This document shows positions 11,674 through 23,235 of a stretch of 64,000 nt of DNA, one piece after another. The position numbers and the translations under genes were made by a program. This stretch comes from Leguminivora glycinivorella (taxonomy: Eukaryota; Arthropoda; Insecta; Lepidoptera; Tortricidae): NCBI RefSeq assembly GCF_023078275.1, contig NC_062979.1, forward strand, positions 20,379,848 to 20,443,847, read 5' to 3'. Positions within the stretch are counted from its first letter, which is position 1. Each line of letters begins with the position of its first letter. The notes below the pieces were generated by a model that saw only the letters and a list, made by a program, of their open reading frames with translations, searched no databases and was not told the origin of the DNA.

Positions 11674-11961
11674 TTGATATGTGATATAACGCTTTATTTA
11701 GAACTGATGGGTACTCGTACCTATTACAACCATGGCAATGTAGAGCATAACTCAATACTGATAGAACATAAGCATGGAACAAGGGCAGTAACAGCGCGAA
11801 AATTTGATGTTCCCCGTGTTAGTAATTATTTTGGAGATAGAACTCTAAGGAAAAGAATCCCGTATTTAATGAATAGTCTACCCGAGACCATTCGACAAGA
11901 GAAAAATAAAAATAAATTTAAAAGCGCCTTGAAACTGTACTTGTTGCAAACACTTGAGTGA
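11674..11961 (+). pseudogene. LINE reverse-transcriptase C-terminal remnant
   Basis: A 95-codon frame with the pattern TR...NHG...KFDVPRVSNYFGDRTLRKRIPYLMNSLP..IR....FK..LK..LL, the ending shared by CR1/I/Jockey-type LINE ORF2 proteins (usually FG.R...  LWN.LP..IR). The catalytic domains are missing, so this is a 5'-truncated copy. About 170 bp of non-coding tail with TAATAATAAACAATAAA follow. The copy at 39463-39750 is identical. Confidence 0.6.
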
Positions 11962-12139
11962 CAACTGCATACATGCAAGTGCCACTTAAGTGAACAGTTA
12001 GATTAAGTAAAATAAAATATAAGTATAAACATGAGATACAAAGAGACTCATACCTGCAGTCAAACTGTATATACAGTTTTGCAGGAACTTGCTTAGATTT
12101 AAGACCTGTACTGTGCATTAATAATAAACAATAAAATAA

Positions 12140-14003
12140 TAATTAGTCGCTACCAAGAATATGAAAGGCTACATTTTTGTGCAACTTGGCCGCTCCGATA
12201 CATGAGGTACAATAAAAGACCCTTTTCAAGACCCTAAATAGTAATTTTCATACAATTGTATTCATGTACATTATATTACAGGAAAAAGTGTTAGTATTTC
12301 ATCAGCTGAGTATTACAATGAAACAAAAGCAAAAAGAAGGAAGAACGGAAGACATGCAAGTAGCATGGGTGTTCTAAACATTTGAAAAAAGAACATTCTG
12401 TAGAACGTTTCCAATTCGAACCAATTAGAGATGTGGCCGGCCGATACCGACATCATTATTTTGACAAATAGATGATTAGGTCCGATGTGATGATCTACGA
12501 ACGATACTGTCTATAATTACCTTTGCTGACTCGACTGTTTTGAGACAAGTTTTTTGTAGGTTAAACTTGGGAAAACTATTATTATGTTTGTTTATTTGTT
12601 GTAAACTTTGTTGCACATGATTATTAGTAAACTTCATAATAAGTAGTTATGATTGTTCAAATCAATTCAAATAAATAAATAACAAAACAACTCTAGAACA
12701 ACTTGGGACTTGGGAGGGTAATGTCTATTATGCCTGTCAAGGAGGGCATTGTTTTTTAAAAGTCTTCATAAAACAAGAGGAATATCTTTCAAGATTTCCT
12801 TTTTGAGGATCAAATTAATGTGTTATCAACCTTGCAAGAGTTTCAAGGGACGACAGTTCATAAATCATAACATAGCTAAATGTAAGAACGCCTAGAAACT
12901 ATTGTAACAACTGAAAGAGACAACTACATTTGCATAAAATCACTCTACCACTTGTAAAAAAATCCCAATCTATCTCGTTGCAATTCAAAAAATACCGTCG
13001 GAGTATGACAAAAGAAGGGTTTGCATGCATTTCACTACTAAAACATGCTCTGTGATATAATTATGACGATTGCACTTTGTTACAATTTACCAGCTAAAAC
13101 TCTAACATACATGGTCTACAAGGGTGCTACCCTTAGTCCGATATTTATTACGATTTTAATGCAATTAAACGAAAACCGTGACACGCGACAGGCCCAATCT
13201 TGACAGAATAACAAATGAACAGAGGCGTAGCTAACCGACAATCAATAACAAACGGATACGGAGGGGTATCTGTGGAAAAATCGCACACTACATGCTTGGG
13301 TATGTTGCTGTTAAGTAGTAAGAGTTGGCGCAAACAGGTCGTTTGTTCGCTAGACACTCCCCTCATTTTGTCGGCGTTTTTTATGTTAAATCTTATATAG
13401 TAACATTAGAGACCATTTATACGGTACGAGTACGAGTTTTATTACATTGCGGTATTTGATGGCGGTGCAAAATTGTATGTAACCTCAATGCCCGCAATGT
13501 AACTAAAATCGCATGCGAGTTCGCACGCCGTCTAAATCAGGCCTTAGTGCCAACACTGCCAACAGCTGGAGATATTTGATTTTGTGTAAGATTACAATCA
13601 CTTATCCCTATGCATCTTGCCTACAGGGTTGCGATAGCCGCAAAGTTTTTTTAGTTACAAAATTCAATGTCAAATGGCAGAATCGCACTTCCTTATTTTT
13701 ACAAATAGAAGTCCGTTGTCACGTTGGGTGGCTGACAGAAAGTCGTCGCTGCAGAGTTACAAGAAAATTGCTGGAGGCTGAATGTGACTTGTCTAGAACC
13801 AGGGTAATATTCTGGTGGGTATAAAGAAGATAAGCTAAGCTCAGCAGTGGGGGAGTGAAGCCTAAAATAACAAAGATGATAGTAAAAATAGCGTTTCTTG
13901 TTACGAAATAAAACCGCTAAACGTTTTCAATGTAACTGCCTACCTAATATCTAATTTTAATTGTGGTTTGTGGGATTTCTTCTACCACTTTTGCAACATC
14001 TTG
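12140..14003. other. Gene-free stretch, no delimited element
   Basis: Short frames of up to about 100 codons occur (for example 13513-13824) but none shows a family motif, codon bias or splice context. No RNA gene or inverted-repeat element was seen. Confidence 0.5.
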
Positions 14004-14005
14004 TA

Positions 14006-14260
14006 ATAGGCTAGTTTCCTACTAGTCAAATCAGCTTCTTTTTATGAACTGTCAAAACAATTTGTTAATATGGAATTACTATGAAATACTGAGGAGTGAC
14101 GTCACGATCAATTCATTTACTTTATATCTTTCTCTTTGATTCATTAAATAGAAATCATGTTTAAACATAACTACTGTCCATATTTTTCTTCTAATTATGT
14201 GGTGCTTTATTTCGTGCACTGCATAAAATATTTTATTTTAAGTATAGGAAACTAGCCTAT
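14006..14260. mobile_element. MITE with perfect 18-bp inverted repeats, TA-flanked
   Basis: Both ends read ATAGGCTAGTTTCCTA from the outside; TA lies at 14004-14005 and 14261-14262. This terminal sequence recurs in lepidopteran genomes as far as I recall. Non-coding. The right copy has it unchanged at 41795-42049. Confidence 0.75.
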
Positions 14261-15350
14261 TATAATAATATCTGGGCGCGTACTAAGTACCTGTTGCATT
14301 AAATTTTTATTACTTATGTTATTCAACATATAGGAAGAACTTACACCCACAGAAGTTAGACATTTTGTTAAGTACTTTGTAAATAATTTTTATTTTAATT
14401 TATGTTTCGATCATATACGTACATGTCTTCATTCCAAAGAAGAATTTACAACTAGGTTACTTGAAAATAAATAATACTGCTCGTCTTTTTTGATGCTAAA
14501 ATTCACAATCGTTCGTATGCGCCAGACCTAACACCATTTTCGAAATCGTAATGCACCCATTCGAAGGGATGAGTCACGTGGCGTTCGCGTGCAGTGCCGC
14601 ACCATTTGATCCGTAAACGCACTATTGCTACTCCAATAAATATAAACGTCGTATCAACCTTTGAGTTTCGTACTGACATACGACCTTTTGAAAATAATGA
14701 CGGACGCTGAGGTTTGATATATTGAACTTTAAAAGGTCTTAAGCGCCGCGAGTTTTCATACTACTTTACACCTTTTAAGAGTAGCGTTCTAAGGGCCCGT
14801 GGAGAATTTAATGGCTGATAATATTGATATTATGGGAATTAATAGGAAGTTGGTGGCAAGAATATGGTGGTTCTTTAGGGTGAATGTATCGTTTGTTATT
14901 ATTTTGTAACTGCAGCGTAACAATTCAGCTCCATTTTGCCTTTGTGTATTTAATAATGGACCAAAGCCAAGGGTCGGTCAACTATCGAGGAGAAGAATAA
15001 TTTGAAGGTACACATCGCCAGTTTTAGAAATGTTGAGACAAATGATGTTTTGGTATGATTTTTTTGGTTAGGGCAAATCTAACAATGCGGTGATTTTAAT
15101 AGCACAAACTTTGCTACTCTACAGAGTTACATTGATATGACCAGGCCTCGGATTATTTTTCGCATGGTAAGATGAAAGAAAACTATGGAGTCGATATTAA
15201 AATTAAATTGTTATTTATATCCATACTCATACTCATTCAGTTAATTAAGAACGAAATTAAATTATAAATAAAATAAATCATATGAATAGAAATAAATTAT
15301 ATTGTAAATAAAAATAAAATAAAATAAAACATTACTTTCGTAATGTGCTC

Positions 15351-15608
15351 CTAGTTTCCAATATCCATAGTTACAGGGATTAGTGTCTCAAAATCTTGAC
15401 AAGGTATGGCATGTGCATTGACCATTTCAAAATTACAATTGTAAAACGAGTAAATAATGGCAACTTTTTCCATATTTTCTGGGCTAAAACTGGTTCTATT
15501 TCTATATTGGTTGAAAATCCACTTGTGACTTGAAAAAGATCGTTCTACGTCAACGGAAGTTAGCGTAGCATATTCTAGAACTCGCTCAAATTGTTCAGTA
15601 CTTGCCAT
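15351..15608 (-). pseudogene. hAT transposase C-terminal (dimerisation) fragment
   Basis: An 85-codon frame containing SVDVERSFSSHKWIFNQYRN, the S..ERsFS motif of the hAT C-terminal dimerisation region, followed by R.....ENMEKVAIIY. A full hAT transposase is about 600 residues; the catalytic core between this and the upstream zinc-finger piece is absent. Confidence 0.65.
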
Positions 15609-15701
15609 GTGCCTTAAGTCTATGAAGTTAAGTTTTTAGTTGAGTTATAGTAATATCACACAGAGTACACACTATAGCTGATTGGTCGGCATCGTACGCC
15701 G

Positions 15702-15929
15702 CTAAGGCTCGTGATATGGTTCTATCCAACTTTGAATAAAAGACGACGTTTGCTGAGATTTCGTTTGGTGGAGAATACTATTAACATGTTTTAAAATAAA
15801 TGTGTGTTTTAATTGCGTTAGCTCTACTCCACAACACACACACGACACAACACATTTCTCATGATCGTATTTTAGATCTTTGTAAGGTTCTATCCAGTAT
15901 AAAATTGCAGAAACTTGCGGATCAGACAT
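15702..15929 (-). pseudogene. hAT transposase N-terminal BED-like zinc-finger fragment
   Basis: A 75-codon frame starting MSDPQVSA with VVSCVCCGVELTQLKHTFIL followed by KHVNSILHQ, i.e. C-x2-C and spaced histidines as in BED or CGGBP1-like DNA-binding fingers. It precedes the C-terminal piece in the same strand and order as in a transposase, 93 bp apart. Confidence 0.5.
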
Positions 15930-16630
15930 AATTGTTTACGTAATTATTGCACGCACCGATTGCAATAAATAATTAAGTGACACATCGCGTCGCGTCGTGA
16001 ATGATTGACATGACATTGACATGCAAATGATTTTTGATAAATCAGCTAGTACTTAGCATTACGTTTACCGCAACAAAGTAGTCTGAACCAAACAAAATAG
16101 TAACTAATTTGATATAGTTACAGGGTAAATGTAACCCTTTACCAAGCAAAAGGCTTCCCAAATCACACCACATAAATAATTTTAATTACATTCAGTAAGA
16201 TTAATTTTCGATTAACATTTTCGATCTGTCAACCTGCACAAGGGACAAAAGTATTACGGGACTAAGAAAATTAGTGAGTATGAGTATGAATATGAATTAA
16301 AGTTTAGTTTTAATATCGACTCCATAGTTTTCTTTCATCTTACCATGCGAAAAATAATCCGAGCCCTGGATATGACTCTGCTGGTTTCACTATAATAATA
16401 TGATCCTATTTGTCATCTAATAATAGTACTATAATATACGCAAATCATTGTTTGTTAAGTATACATTTCTACCGTTATTAATCTTAATAAATTATTCCAG
16501 CTAGATTCGGACAATACATATATGTCTTTTACGCAACACTGCACTGCTTAAAATTTATGATATCCGCGTATCAACCTTAAATATTTTAGAAAACACAATT
16601 GTTAAAGTTAAAACAGTTAACAAACGAACT

Positions 16631-16942
16631 GGGGATCGATTTTTGAATTTCGAACGCACGAATTCGCCGTTCGAAAGTCTGTGAAAAACGACGTAATGCT
16701 ATTTTTGAAGAAGGACGTCTAGTAATTTTAAAACTAGTGGTAATGACCACTCGTTTTCGATTCTGTTAGTAGAATTTAAATCGCTGGTCGTGGAGATATT
16801 ATGGAACGAATTTCACGAAATCGAATGGCCGGAATGGATGGATACGGGATTATGTCACTAAAATACCGGTTGAAAACAGTGACGCTTATTTTCAGTGACA
16901 ATTTTCTGAATTCGAACGCGTGAGACTCATAAATCGATCCCC
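16631..16942. mobile_element. MITE with GGGGATCGATTT ends
   Basis: Both ends begin GGGGATCGATTT reading inward, followed by similar TTCGAACGC motifs (GAATTTCGAACGC left, CGCGTTCGAATTC right in inverted order). The interior is non-coding. No convincing target-site duplication was found, so exact edges are uncertain. Counterpart 44420-44731. Confidence 0.55.
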
Positions 16943-17161
16943 TGATTCGACATTATTCATCATTTAAAGTAAATGGTCATGTTCACAAAACCCAAGATGG
17001 TTTAGGCCTCGAACTACGGATCACTTAGGTCCAATTAGTCTTATCTATCATCTAACGTCAGCGGATCCGAACCCTCAAAATTACATCAGAGGCAAAAACA
17101 AAGAATGTGCGCAGTCATACAGGTGGCCGGTTCTGTATTTGCGGTTTGATACAAGACCGCT

Positions 17162-17350
17162 AGATTTCGCTTTTTAAAATGTGAACTAGGTAAGGACATT
17201 TCCCAACGCCTGGTTGACGCGTCTGGTGACCAGAGGGCTGGCAGCTACTTTGGCCAGCGATTAAGCTTGGCCATTCGAAAAGGCAACGCTGCCAGCCTAC
17301 TGGGCACAATTACCGCTGACGAAGACCTGGGGAGCATTTTTTATTTGTAA
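17162..17350 (+). pseudogene. C-terminal coding remnant of a transposable element
   Basis: An open 63-codon tail reading FLKCELGKDISQRLV...QRAGSYFGQRLSLAIRKGNAASLLGT and ending in TAA, followed by an AT-rich tail. The phrase QR.SLAI..GNAAS.LGT resembles endings I recall from lepidopteran mobile-element proteins, but I cannot name the family. Upstream frames are interrupted by stops. Counterpart 44951-45139. Confidence 0.4.
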
Positions 17351-19000
17351 ATATATTTTAAGTTAATTAGTTTTAAGTTGTACATAATACTGCATTTCAT
17401 TTTTATTGAGTCTAGTAAGTTATATTGTTGTATAGGTACATATTGTATTTATCTGTCCTTATATATTAAAATAAATTTTATGGTAACGGAATGTTTTTAG
17501 AAAACAATGACATCGAATTCAGCAAGTAAACCAAAAGATGGATATCACTATTGTAGTACAGGCAGGCATGCATACAACGTCGTCCCTTTCGCACTAATTG
17601 TAAGTGCGATAGGGGTATATAGCGTATTTCGAAAAATATGCAATACTGAGTTTCTTATCAGTTTTTTTACGTATAAATAGTACAATTTTACTTACGTATA
17701 TATATTTTTGAAATAGCTACCTACTTACTTTTTTACAAGAATATTGTTTATGTAATTTATTTTTATTACATTTAATAAGTTTTTTCCGATTTGCTCACGG
17801 TCAAACTAACACGCTCCTCCTCGCTTCGCTGGTCTTCGCACCTAACTGAACTCTGTCATATATGATTATACTGGCAACATAGTCCTTGAACAGAAAAGTG
17901 CTACTTTGCTCCCTCTTAACAGGGAACAGTACTTTTTCCGAATGGGTGATTGTAAAAATTATTTGTAAATTGCCTAATGTTTCGTTGCGATACGTTATTT
18001 GTTCATTGAGAGTTGCTTGATAATCTGCTTTACAATAATTCTGCAAAATGAAAAGTTGCCATACAAAAAGTTGCTAAACGTTAGTTGTCAAAATAAAACT
18101 TCGGCAAAATGTTGGTTGGTAAATAAAATTCGGCGAAAAATAGTTTTGCGAACAGGCAGAACACCGAGATTTACGTAATTATTTTGTGGTATCCTGAGTG
18201 ATGAGATTACTCCTGCTGGCATTTCGTCACTATCACGGTTTGCGGCTCACACTAAATGCTAGAGTGTCACTTGCAAACTTAAATACGAATCAAAATAAGT
18301 ACTTATACCTACCAATTTATAAATTCTGAATCGGCATACAACTTACGTACGGTACACTATTTTAAAGAAGGACGGAAGTGACTCCAAATTTCAATTTATA
18401 TACGACTTTTTTTAAATGACAAATGGAGTTAGTTCCTTTAAGTAAAAAAGAACACAATGAATGCCGTTAGAGAGCTATTCCGCAAATTAAATTTGTAAAT
18501 AAGACTCATGACTTGGCAAATGGTTTGGATTACTTGCTTATTTTGTTGACAATTGGTGGTTATATTAGTAATCGATATACCTACGTGAGCATTTTTTTTC
18601 TTTTCCCTGTATTCCCCTGTTCCACTATATGGTATCTGTTAGGCCACTTAGTATGCTTCATTATCAGTCTAATATAGCTTTAATATTATGTTTTCAAAAC
18701 TGACTAGAAACAAATTGTTTTTCTTAAGAAGCTTATCATTAGTCAAATTAATACATCGATAATACTTCTTCGACTTTGTGTAGGATTTTAATGCCAGGAA
18801 ACAATGCAAAGTCTTATTAATTATTGTTGTTATTGAGTATATAATTGCTTTTATAACATCTCTTTAATCTGCTTCTTTACCTGGTCGTTTTATCATTATC
18901 ATCTTTGTGTATGCGCCCACTGATGGGCATATGCCTCTTTAATTTTCCTGTAAGTAACCCGATTTCCTCTTGTTCTGTTGTTGGAGTCCTCATGTTGCTG
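17351..19000. other. AT-rich stretch, only short repeat traces
   Basis: No gene seen. At about 18905-18940 a CGCCCACTGATGGGCATATG motif resembles the RTE 3' segment also seen at 7110-7135. At 18040-18150 short degenerate repeats (AAAAGTTGC, CGGCAAAATG) occur. Confidence 0.4.
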
Positions 19001-19049
19001 GAGATGTGTCTTTAGACTGGTAGTTTTTGAGCGAACCCTCTACTCTAGG

Positions 19050-19225
19050 GCATGCTTTCTTCATGTCTTATCAGGGGCGGCTCACTCCGCGATTCTATCG
19101 GCGCGCTGCAAGTACATGCTTGCGGCCGCGAGTTCGCGGCCTAATCAGGGTGGCGCGCGTTCTCACGGAACGCACGTTCGCACGTTCTATTGTTACTTTC
19201 CGTCGCGAGTGTTTTTTTTAAGGTT
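19050..19225. other. GC-rich island, repeat-like
   Basis: Markedly GC-rich sequence (CGCGCTGCAAGTACATGCTT, GCGGCCGCGAGTTCGCGGCC) in AT-rich surroundings. Overlapping open frames exist in two phases but have no recognisable motif, and a single-base difference between copies (19150 versus 46940) shifts them, which argues against coding. Confidence 0.35.
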
Positions 19226-19954
19226 CTTATGCGATGTCCGCTTGTGGAATGGCTAATAATGCTTAGTTAAATAGATATAAAATAAACACCATAGGACATT
19301 TTTACACAGATCTACTATTAATAAGTACCCCGGAAAGGTTCAATAAGGCTTGTCATGTTGGAACTTAAACAAAAATATATAAATACTATAGATATACCTA
19401 GAAAGTACCCAAGACTTGAATATAATAAGTATAACATTTTATCTGAGTATTAATTCGTTTTAATCCATAGGCAACCCTATCGCCGGACGCCGCGCACGTG
19501 CGGCTCGTTTCTTTGTAAGAATTTTGTAGGCATTTAAAAAGGCGGCATGTCGTGAACATCAAAGCAGTGGGCCTTCTGTACTTGTACTATTATATATTCT
19601 GTGGTCTTATAGAGCTTAGCTAATCTACAGCTACATCTCTAAAATATTACGCACAAATGACTCAATATATATTCCTCCTGACCGATTTCAGCCAGAGCGA
19701 CTGTAAGTTCTGGTGCTAGTAGTTTTTAATTTGGGTTATTATTATTATTTTCCGCTCTCTGGTGTGCCCTAAGATGGCTCGCGTATCCAATATTTCTGCT
19801 GAATACTCGCGTGCATTCACGGACACGTGAGCACACCACCAACAAACTTGTAGGGAATGGAGGTTGGCGGCCGAGCCTTAACTTCATCTCGCTTTGTGTC
19901 GAGTTCAGTACACGTACCTACATTAAACAGTGAAATTTGTTTAGCACAATAATT

Positions 19955-20194
19955 ACATACATACTATCACGCCTGTATCCCATGAAGGGGTAAGCAGAGC
20001 ACATGAAACTTCTCAAGTTTCAGTGCCACTCTTGGCAAATAAGGGGCTAAAAGAAAACGAAAACTGTGACATTGCAGTGACAGGTTGCCAGCCTCTCGCC
20101 TACGCCACAATTTTCCCCATATCCCACAGTCACCTTCTACGACACCCACGGGAAGAAAGGGGGTGGTGAAATTCTTAACCCGTCACCACACGGG
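19955..20194 (+). mobile_element. Interspersed repeat family C (retroposon-like)
   Basis: Starts with ACATAC repeats, then ATCACGCCTGTATCCCATGA and continues through GTGACATTGCAGTGACAGG to GGTGAAATTCTTAACCCGTC. A second, internally shortened copy lies at 25095-25313 with the same start and end. Non-coding and probably non-autonomous. Confidence 0.55.
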
Positions 20195-20219
20195 TAACAA
20201 TAATTATAATTAGTACTCT

Positions 20220-20745
20220 CTACCTCTGGCTTGCCTTGGCTGGCCGTCCAGAGTGGGGTCGTTAGGGCTACATGCCCCCTGGGGCAGAAGTGAAAATTTG
20301 CATAAGACGCGAGTTGGTACAGTGGCTTAACAGCCACTGGGCAGAAAGCGGTGTACACCTCTCGACACCCTTGAGTTCTCACACCGGTGTTGCCCTTGAG
20401 CCATCTTGGATGTCGCTTTTTGTGGGGGCCCATCTTGTGGGGACGAGTCACCGTCTGCCGGAAATAAAATTGGATACCGTTTTATTAGGCAGGCGTCCGG
20501 TTTTTATCCATAGCCCAGTAAAATAATAGACCAGTTCATTTTAGATTCCATTAACTCTCAAATAGTCCTTACACCCTGGCGGGTGTTGCCTCTGCGTGAG
20601 TCCCATGATACGGGCAAGGGCAACATCCGCTCGGTGTACCCCTTACATTTCATTAAAGTGTCGAAAGGGCCTCTACGCGTTGGCTTCGGCCCCGCGCACG
20701 CCTCCCAAAGGTCCGGAACACCATTGTTCCGTGATGGGAAAGACA
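20220..20745. mobile_element. GC-rich retroelement-like segment, unidentified
   Basis: About 525 bp of higher-GC sequence (for example CACGCCTCCCAAAGGTCCGG) directly after family C. Overlapping frames on both strands lack any reverse-transcriptase, endonuclease or Gag motif. It may be an untranslated end of a LINE. Confidence 0.3.
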
Positions 20746-21067
20746 TACAAATATTATAATTATATAACACAAAAACAATATTAGGGCTGTAAATTAATAC
20801 ATTCGGTACTAAATTAAATCATGCAATTATATGACGTTTGACCAACTACACCAAACCTTATATCAGCAAGGCATTCGCTTTTACAAATGCAATGGAACAG
20901 AAATTCCGCTAACTAGACATCCTATTCAAATATAACATTTCCACATTAGCTAGCACGCAATCTGAAATACGGAATTAAATATTAACTGGTAAACAAAACA
21001 GATTTTGAGCCTTTATGTTGGAAGTGTGAGGTTTATATTCCTCTGTTTGTTTTGTTTCCATAGGTTT

Positions 21068-21684
21068 GTTTTCAATAGTGACTGACCGAAACATGTTTTC
21101 TGGCCGAAACCGAAAGTTCGGCCATGACTCTAGTTTCGGCCGACAACGCCACCTGAACGCCCAACGCAAAAAAAAGACAAGGCCCACTGGTGGCCGAGCC
21201 GGGAATCGAACCCGGGTCTTCGGCTTACGCGGCTAACGTGATTACCACTAGACCACCCGCCCGCGTATTTCAATTTATAATAGTAATTTGTGACTACTTG
21301 AAAAAAGAACAATAAAAAAATTTTCAATAAAATAATTTGATTTGTTCCCTAGTTGTTTAGAGGATTTGTTAAAATCGCTGAAAAAATATATAAAATCGTT
21401 TTTATACTCATTTTAACCAAACCCTACTCATATTCTTGTATAGGTATTGTGAGAATTTTTATTATTTTCTGAGTTCACTATTTTATCATTTGTTATTTTT
21501 TGAACTCTTATCACCTTATCAGAAACTTTAAAATCCGGGAAAAGTGAGCCCAAAGCGACCCAAATTACAACTTTGTAAAAATTCGGCCATTTTTTGCTGA
21601 AACTGAAACTACGGCCGAAACATGATTTTTGGCCGAAACTGGCTGAAACCGAAACCGAACCTTGGGTCGGTCACTAGTTTTCAC
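21068..21684. mobile_element. hAT-like non-autonomous element with GGCCGAAAC subrepeats
   Basis: The element is 21076-21676. Its ends read TAGTGACTGACC and TAGTGACCGACC from outside, fitting the hAT YARNG start. Flanks are an 8-bp duplication with one mismatch, GTTTTCAA (21068-21075) and GTTTTCAC (21677-21684). Both subterminal regions contain repeated GGCCGAAAC motifs in opposite orientation. A tRNA-like unit is embedded at 21191-21262. No transposase. Counterpart 48868-49470. Confidence 0.7.
21191..21262 (-). tRNA. tRNA-like sequence with encoded CCA, probably a retro-pseudogene or SINE head
   Basis: A 72-base unit on the minus strand: acceptor GGGCGGG/CTCGGCC (6 of 7 pairs), A box TGGTCTAGTGG and B box GGTTCGATTCC both intact, T stem CCGGG/CCCGG. 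The anticodon loop CGCGTAA has no U33, and the D and anticodon stems are weak, so it is unlikely to be a working tRNA. The discriminator A is followed by CCA in the DNA, as expected from a reverse-transcribed mature tRNA or a tRNA-derived SINE. A T-run about 17 bases downstream (near 21171-21178) could end RNA polymerase III transcription. Counterpart 48983-49054. Confidence 0.55.
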
Positions 21685-23060
21685 ATAATTGGTGGTTGTC
21701 ACAGTGGCAACGGTCTGCATTTCACATGCATTAGTTGCACGAAGCTGTCACAGTGGATAGATTTTGGAATTGTCCCAGCCCACGCTTATGGAGATAATAA
21801 ATCGAGTCTGAGTTGAGATAAAATTATTCATTGTAATGAATTTCTAATGAACATTGTCAATTTCTTATTGACTTTGTCTCGGCGTTTGGAGCAAGCTCAG
21901 GTCTAAGGGTTCACTAGTTTTTACAAAAGCATCAACCCTTTGACCCTCCAACCGATAGGCGATAGGCCTGTTCCTCATTACTCCTTTTGTGAGACAGGAG
22001 ACAGAATAGCATTGTCTGATGGTAGGTACGCGATCACCGTTGTAAGAAGTACCATACTCTTTGTTAGAGCTATACGCTTTGGGTTTGATGGATTATGGAT
22101 TAGTCTTTTTTCCTCAAAATGTTTTCCTTAATTGACAAGAGACTCGTAAATCAAAAAATTGTGTTTGGACCCGCTAGATATTGTTCGCACAACCGCTAAG
22201 CTACCAATGTTTTCACAACTGTGTAATGTGACGTTATTAAACACAAATAAGAGACGAACTAACAAATTATTTCAACTTCATTTCTGCTTTCAAAATTGAC
22301 GTCATTAGCAAAAATGTGTACATTTTATAACTCTTATTATAGGCTGGCGACATTTCAACGACAAATGTAATCACGAGATATCCGAGACATACTATTTTGT
22401 CTGGTAATTAAGGTAATTTTTAGTATAAATTCTACAAATTACTTCTTCATTATGCTGGTTCAACGGCTTGGCATTGCCACACGCAATCTTGTTTGCGCTT
22501 CGAGTTCGAGGTTTTTTTTTTTTCATCAACCGTAGTATTGTTATGTCAAAGCCTTAATGTACCTTCCTAAAGTACCTAACATCACAATCACATAGTAGAT
22601 AGCTCTCTATCTGGATTGGCGCTAATGAAGACTCATCAATTACAAAAAAAATCAAAATATGTATAACATTCGACATTAAAATTCCATTTATTTTGGAAGG
22701 TTAGTAAATTAAAATAATAGAAAGGGTAACCCCTTCACATATTTTTCATTCCTTCTCACGGAATTTTTCAAATGAAAATGTTTTTATACAAAAACGTAAT
22801 ACCACACGCAGCTTTCCATGATTAACAACAACAATTCTTTACCAAGAACAATTCTGCGAATCCAAAGAAAATATTTACTTTCATAATTATAATCCAACAC
22901 TCACTAACCAATAACCATTCATGAACTTTATAATCTTTACTGTAAGTTCTATATTTTCCTAGTGTAAAGACAAGTCACTATCAGATATATCTGAACGGCC
23001 GAGGTAGTCAAAAATGTCTGAACACGCACTCTAACTTCACAATCACAGTATAGCCTCTAC
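21685..23060. other. Gene-free stretch
   Basis: AT-rich sequence with small frames lacking motifs. No RNA gene or well-delimited element seen. Confidence 0.45.
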
Positions 23061-23064
23061 ATCA

Positions 23065-23235
23065 CAGTGCCTCCCACCCGTTCTCAGCTACCTCACATTT
23101 ACCACCTGTCAACAATGCGACCAATCGACCTGTCATATCTCACTCACACAAGCAACGCGTTCACCTACACGAGCTTAGACTGTGTGCATAGGATTGCGTC
23201 TCTTTCATATATTTGATCGCCATTGTCCGAGGTGT
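23065..23235. repeat. Dispersed repeat D (same family as the sequence at the assembly gap)
   Basis: Contains CGACCTGTCATATCTCACTC, ACGCGTTCACCTACACGAGC and TTAGACTGTGTGC. The same run, diverged, is at 26695-26834, where the 100-N gap interrupts it, and at 54825-54990 in the right copy. Confidence 0.55.

Larger units (their letters stand above)
15134..16376 (-). mobile_element. hAT transposon, internally deleted, with 8-bp TSD
   Basis: The element proper is 15142-16368 (1227 bp). Its ends are inverted repeats starting CAGGCCTCGG / CAGGGCTCGG that match for about 55 bp and weakly for about 100 bp (CATACTCATACTCA repeated at both ends). The 8-bp target duplication GATATGAC is exact at 15134-15141 and 16369-16376. 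Two frames on the minus strand keep the N- and C-terminal parts of a transposase with the middle missing, so it is non-autonomous. The right copy carries the same insertion at 42931-44157 with the same TSD. Confidence 0.9.

Noticed and set aside
13513..13824. 103-codon open frame on the plus strand, identical in both copies (41302-41613)
   Set aside because: No family motif, signal peptide, splice context or poly(A) signal. Identity between copies is explained by the duplication and says nothing about coding.
18978..19256. 92-codon frame in the GC-rich island
   Set aside because: A single G difference in the right copy (near 46940) shifts the frame, and an alternative phase is equally open; no motif.
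20137..20526. Overlapping 84-104-codon frames on both strands
   Set aside because: They span the boundary of repeat family C and the GC-rich segment after it, and have no protein-family pattern; open frames follow from composition.
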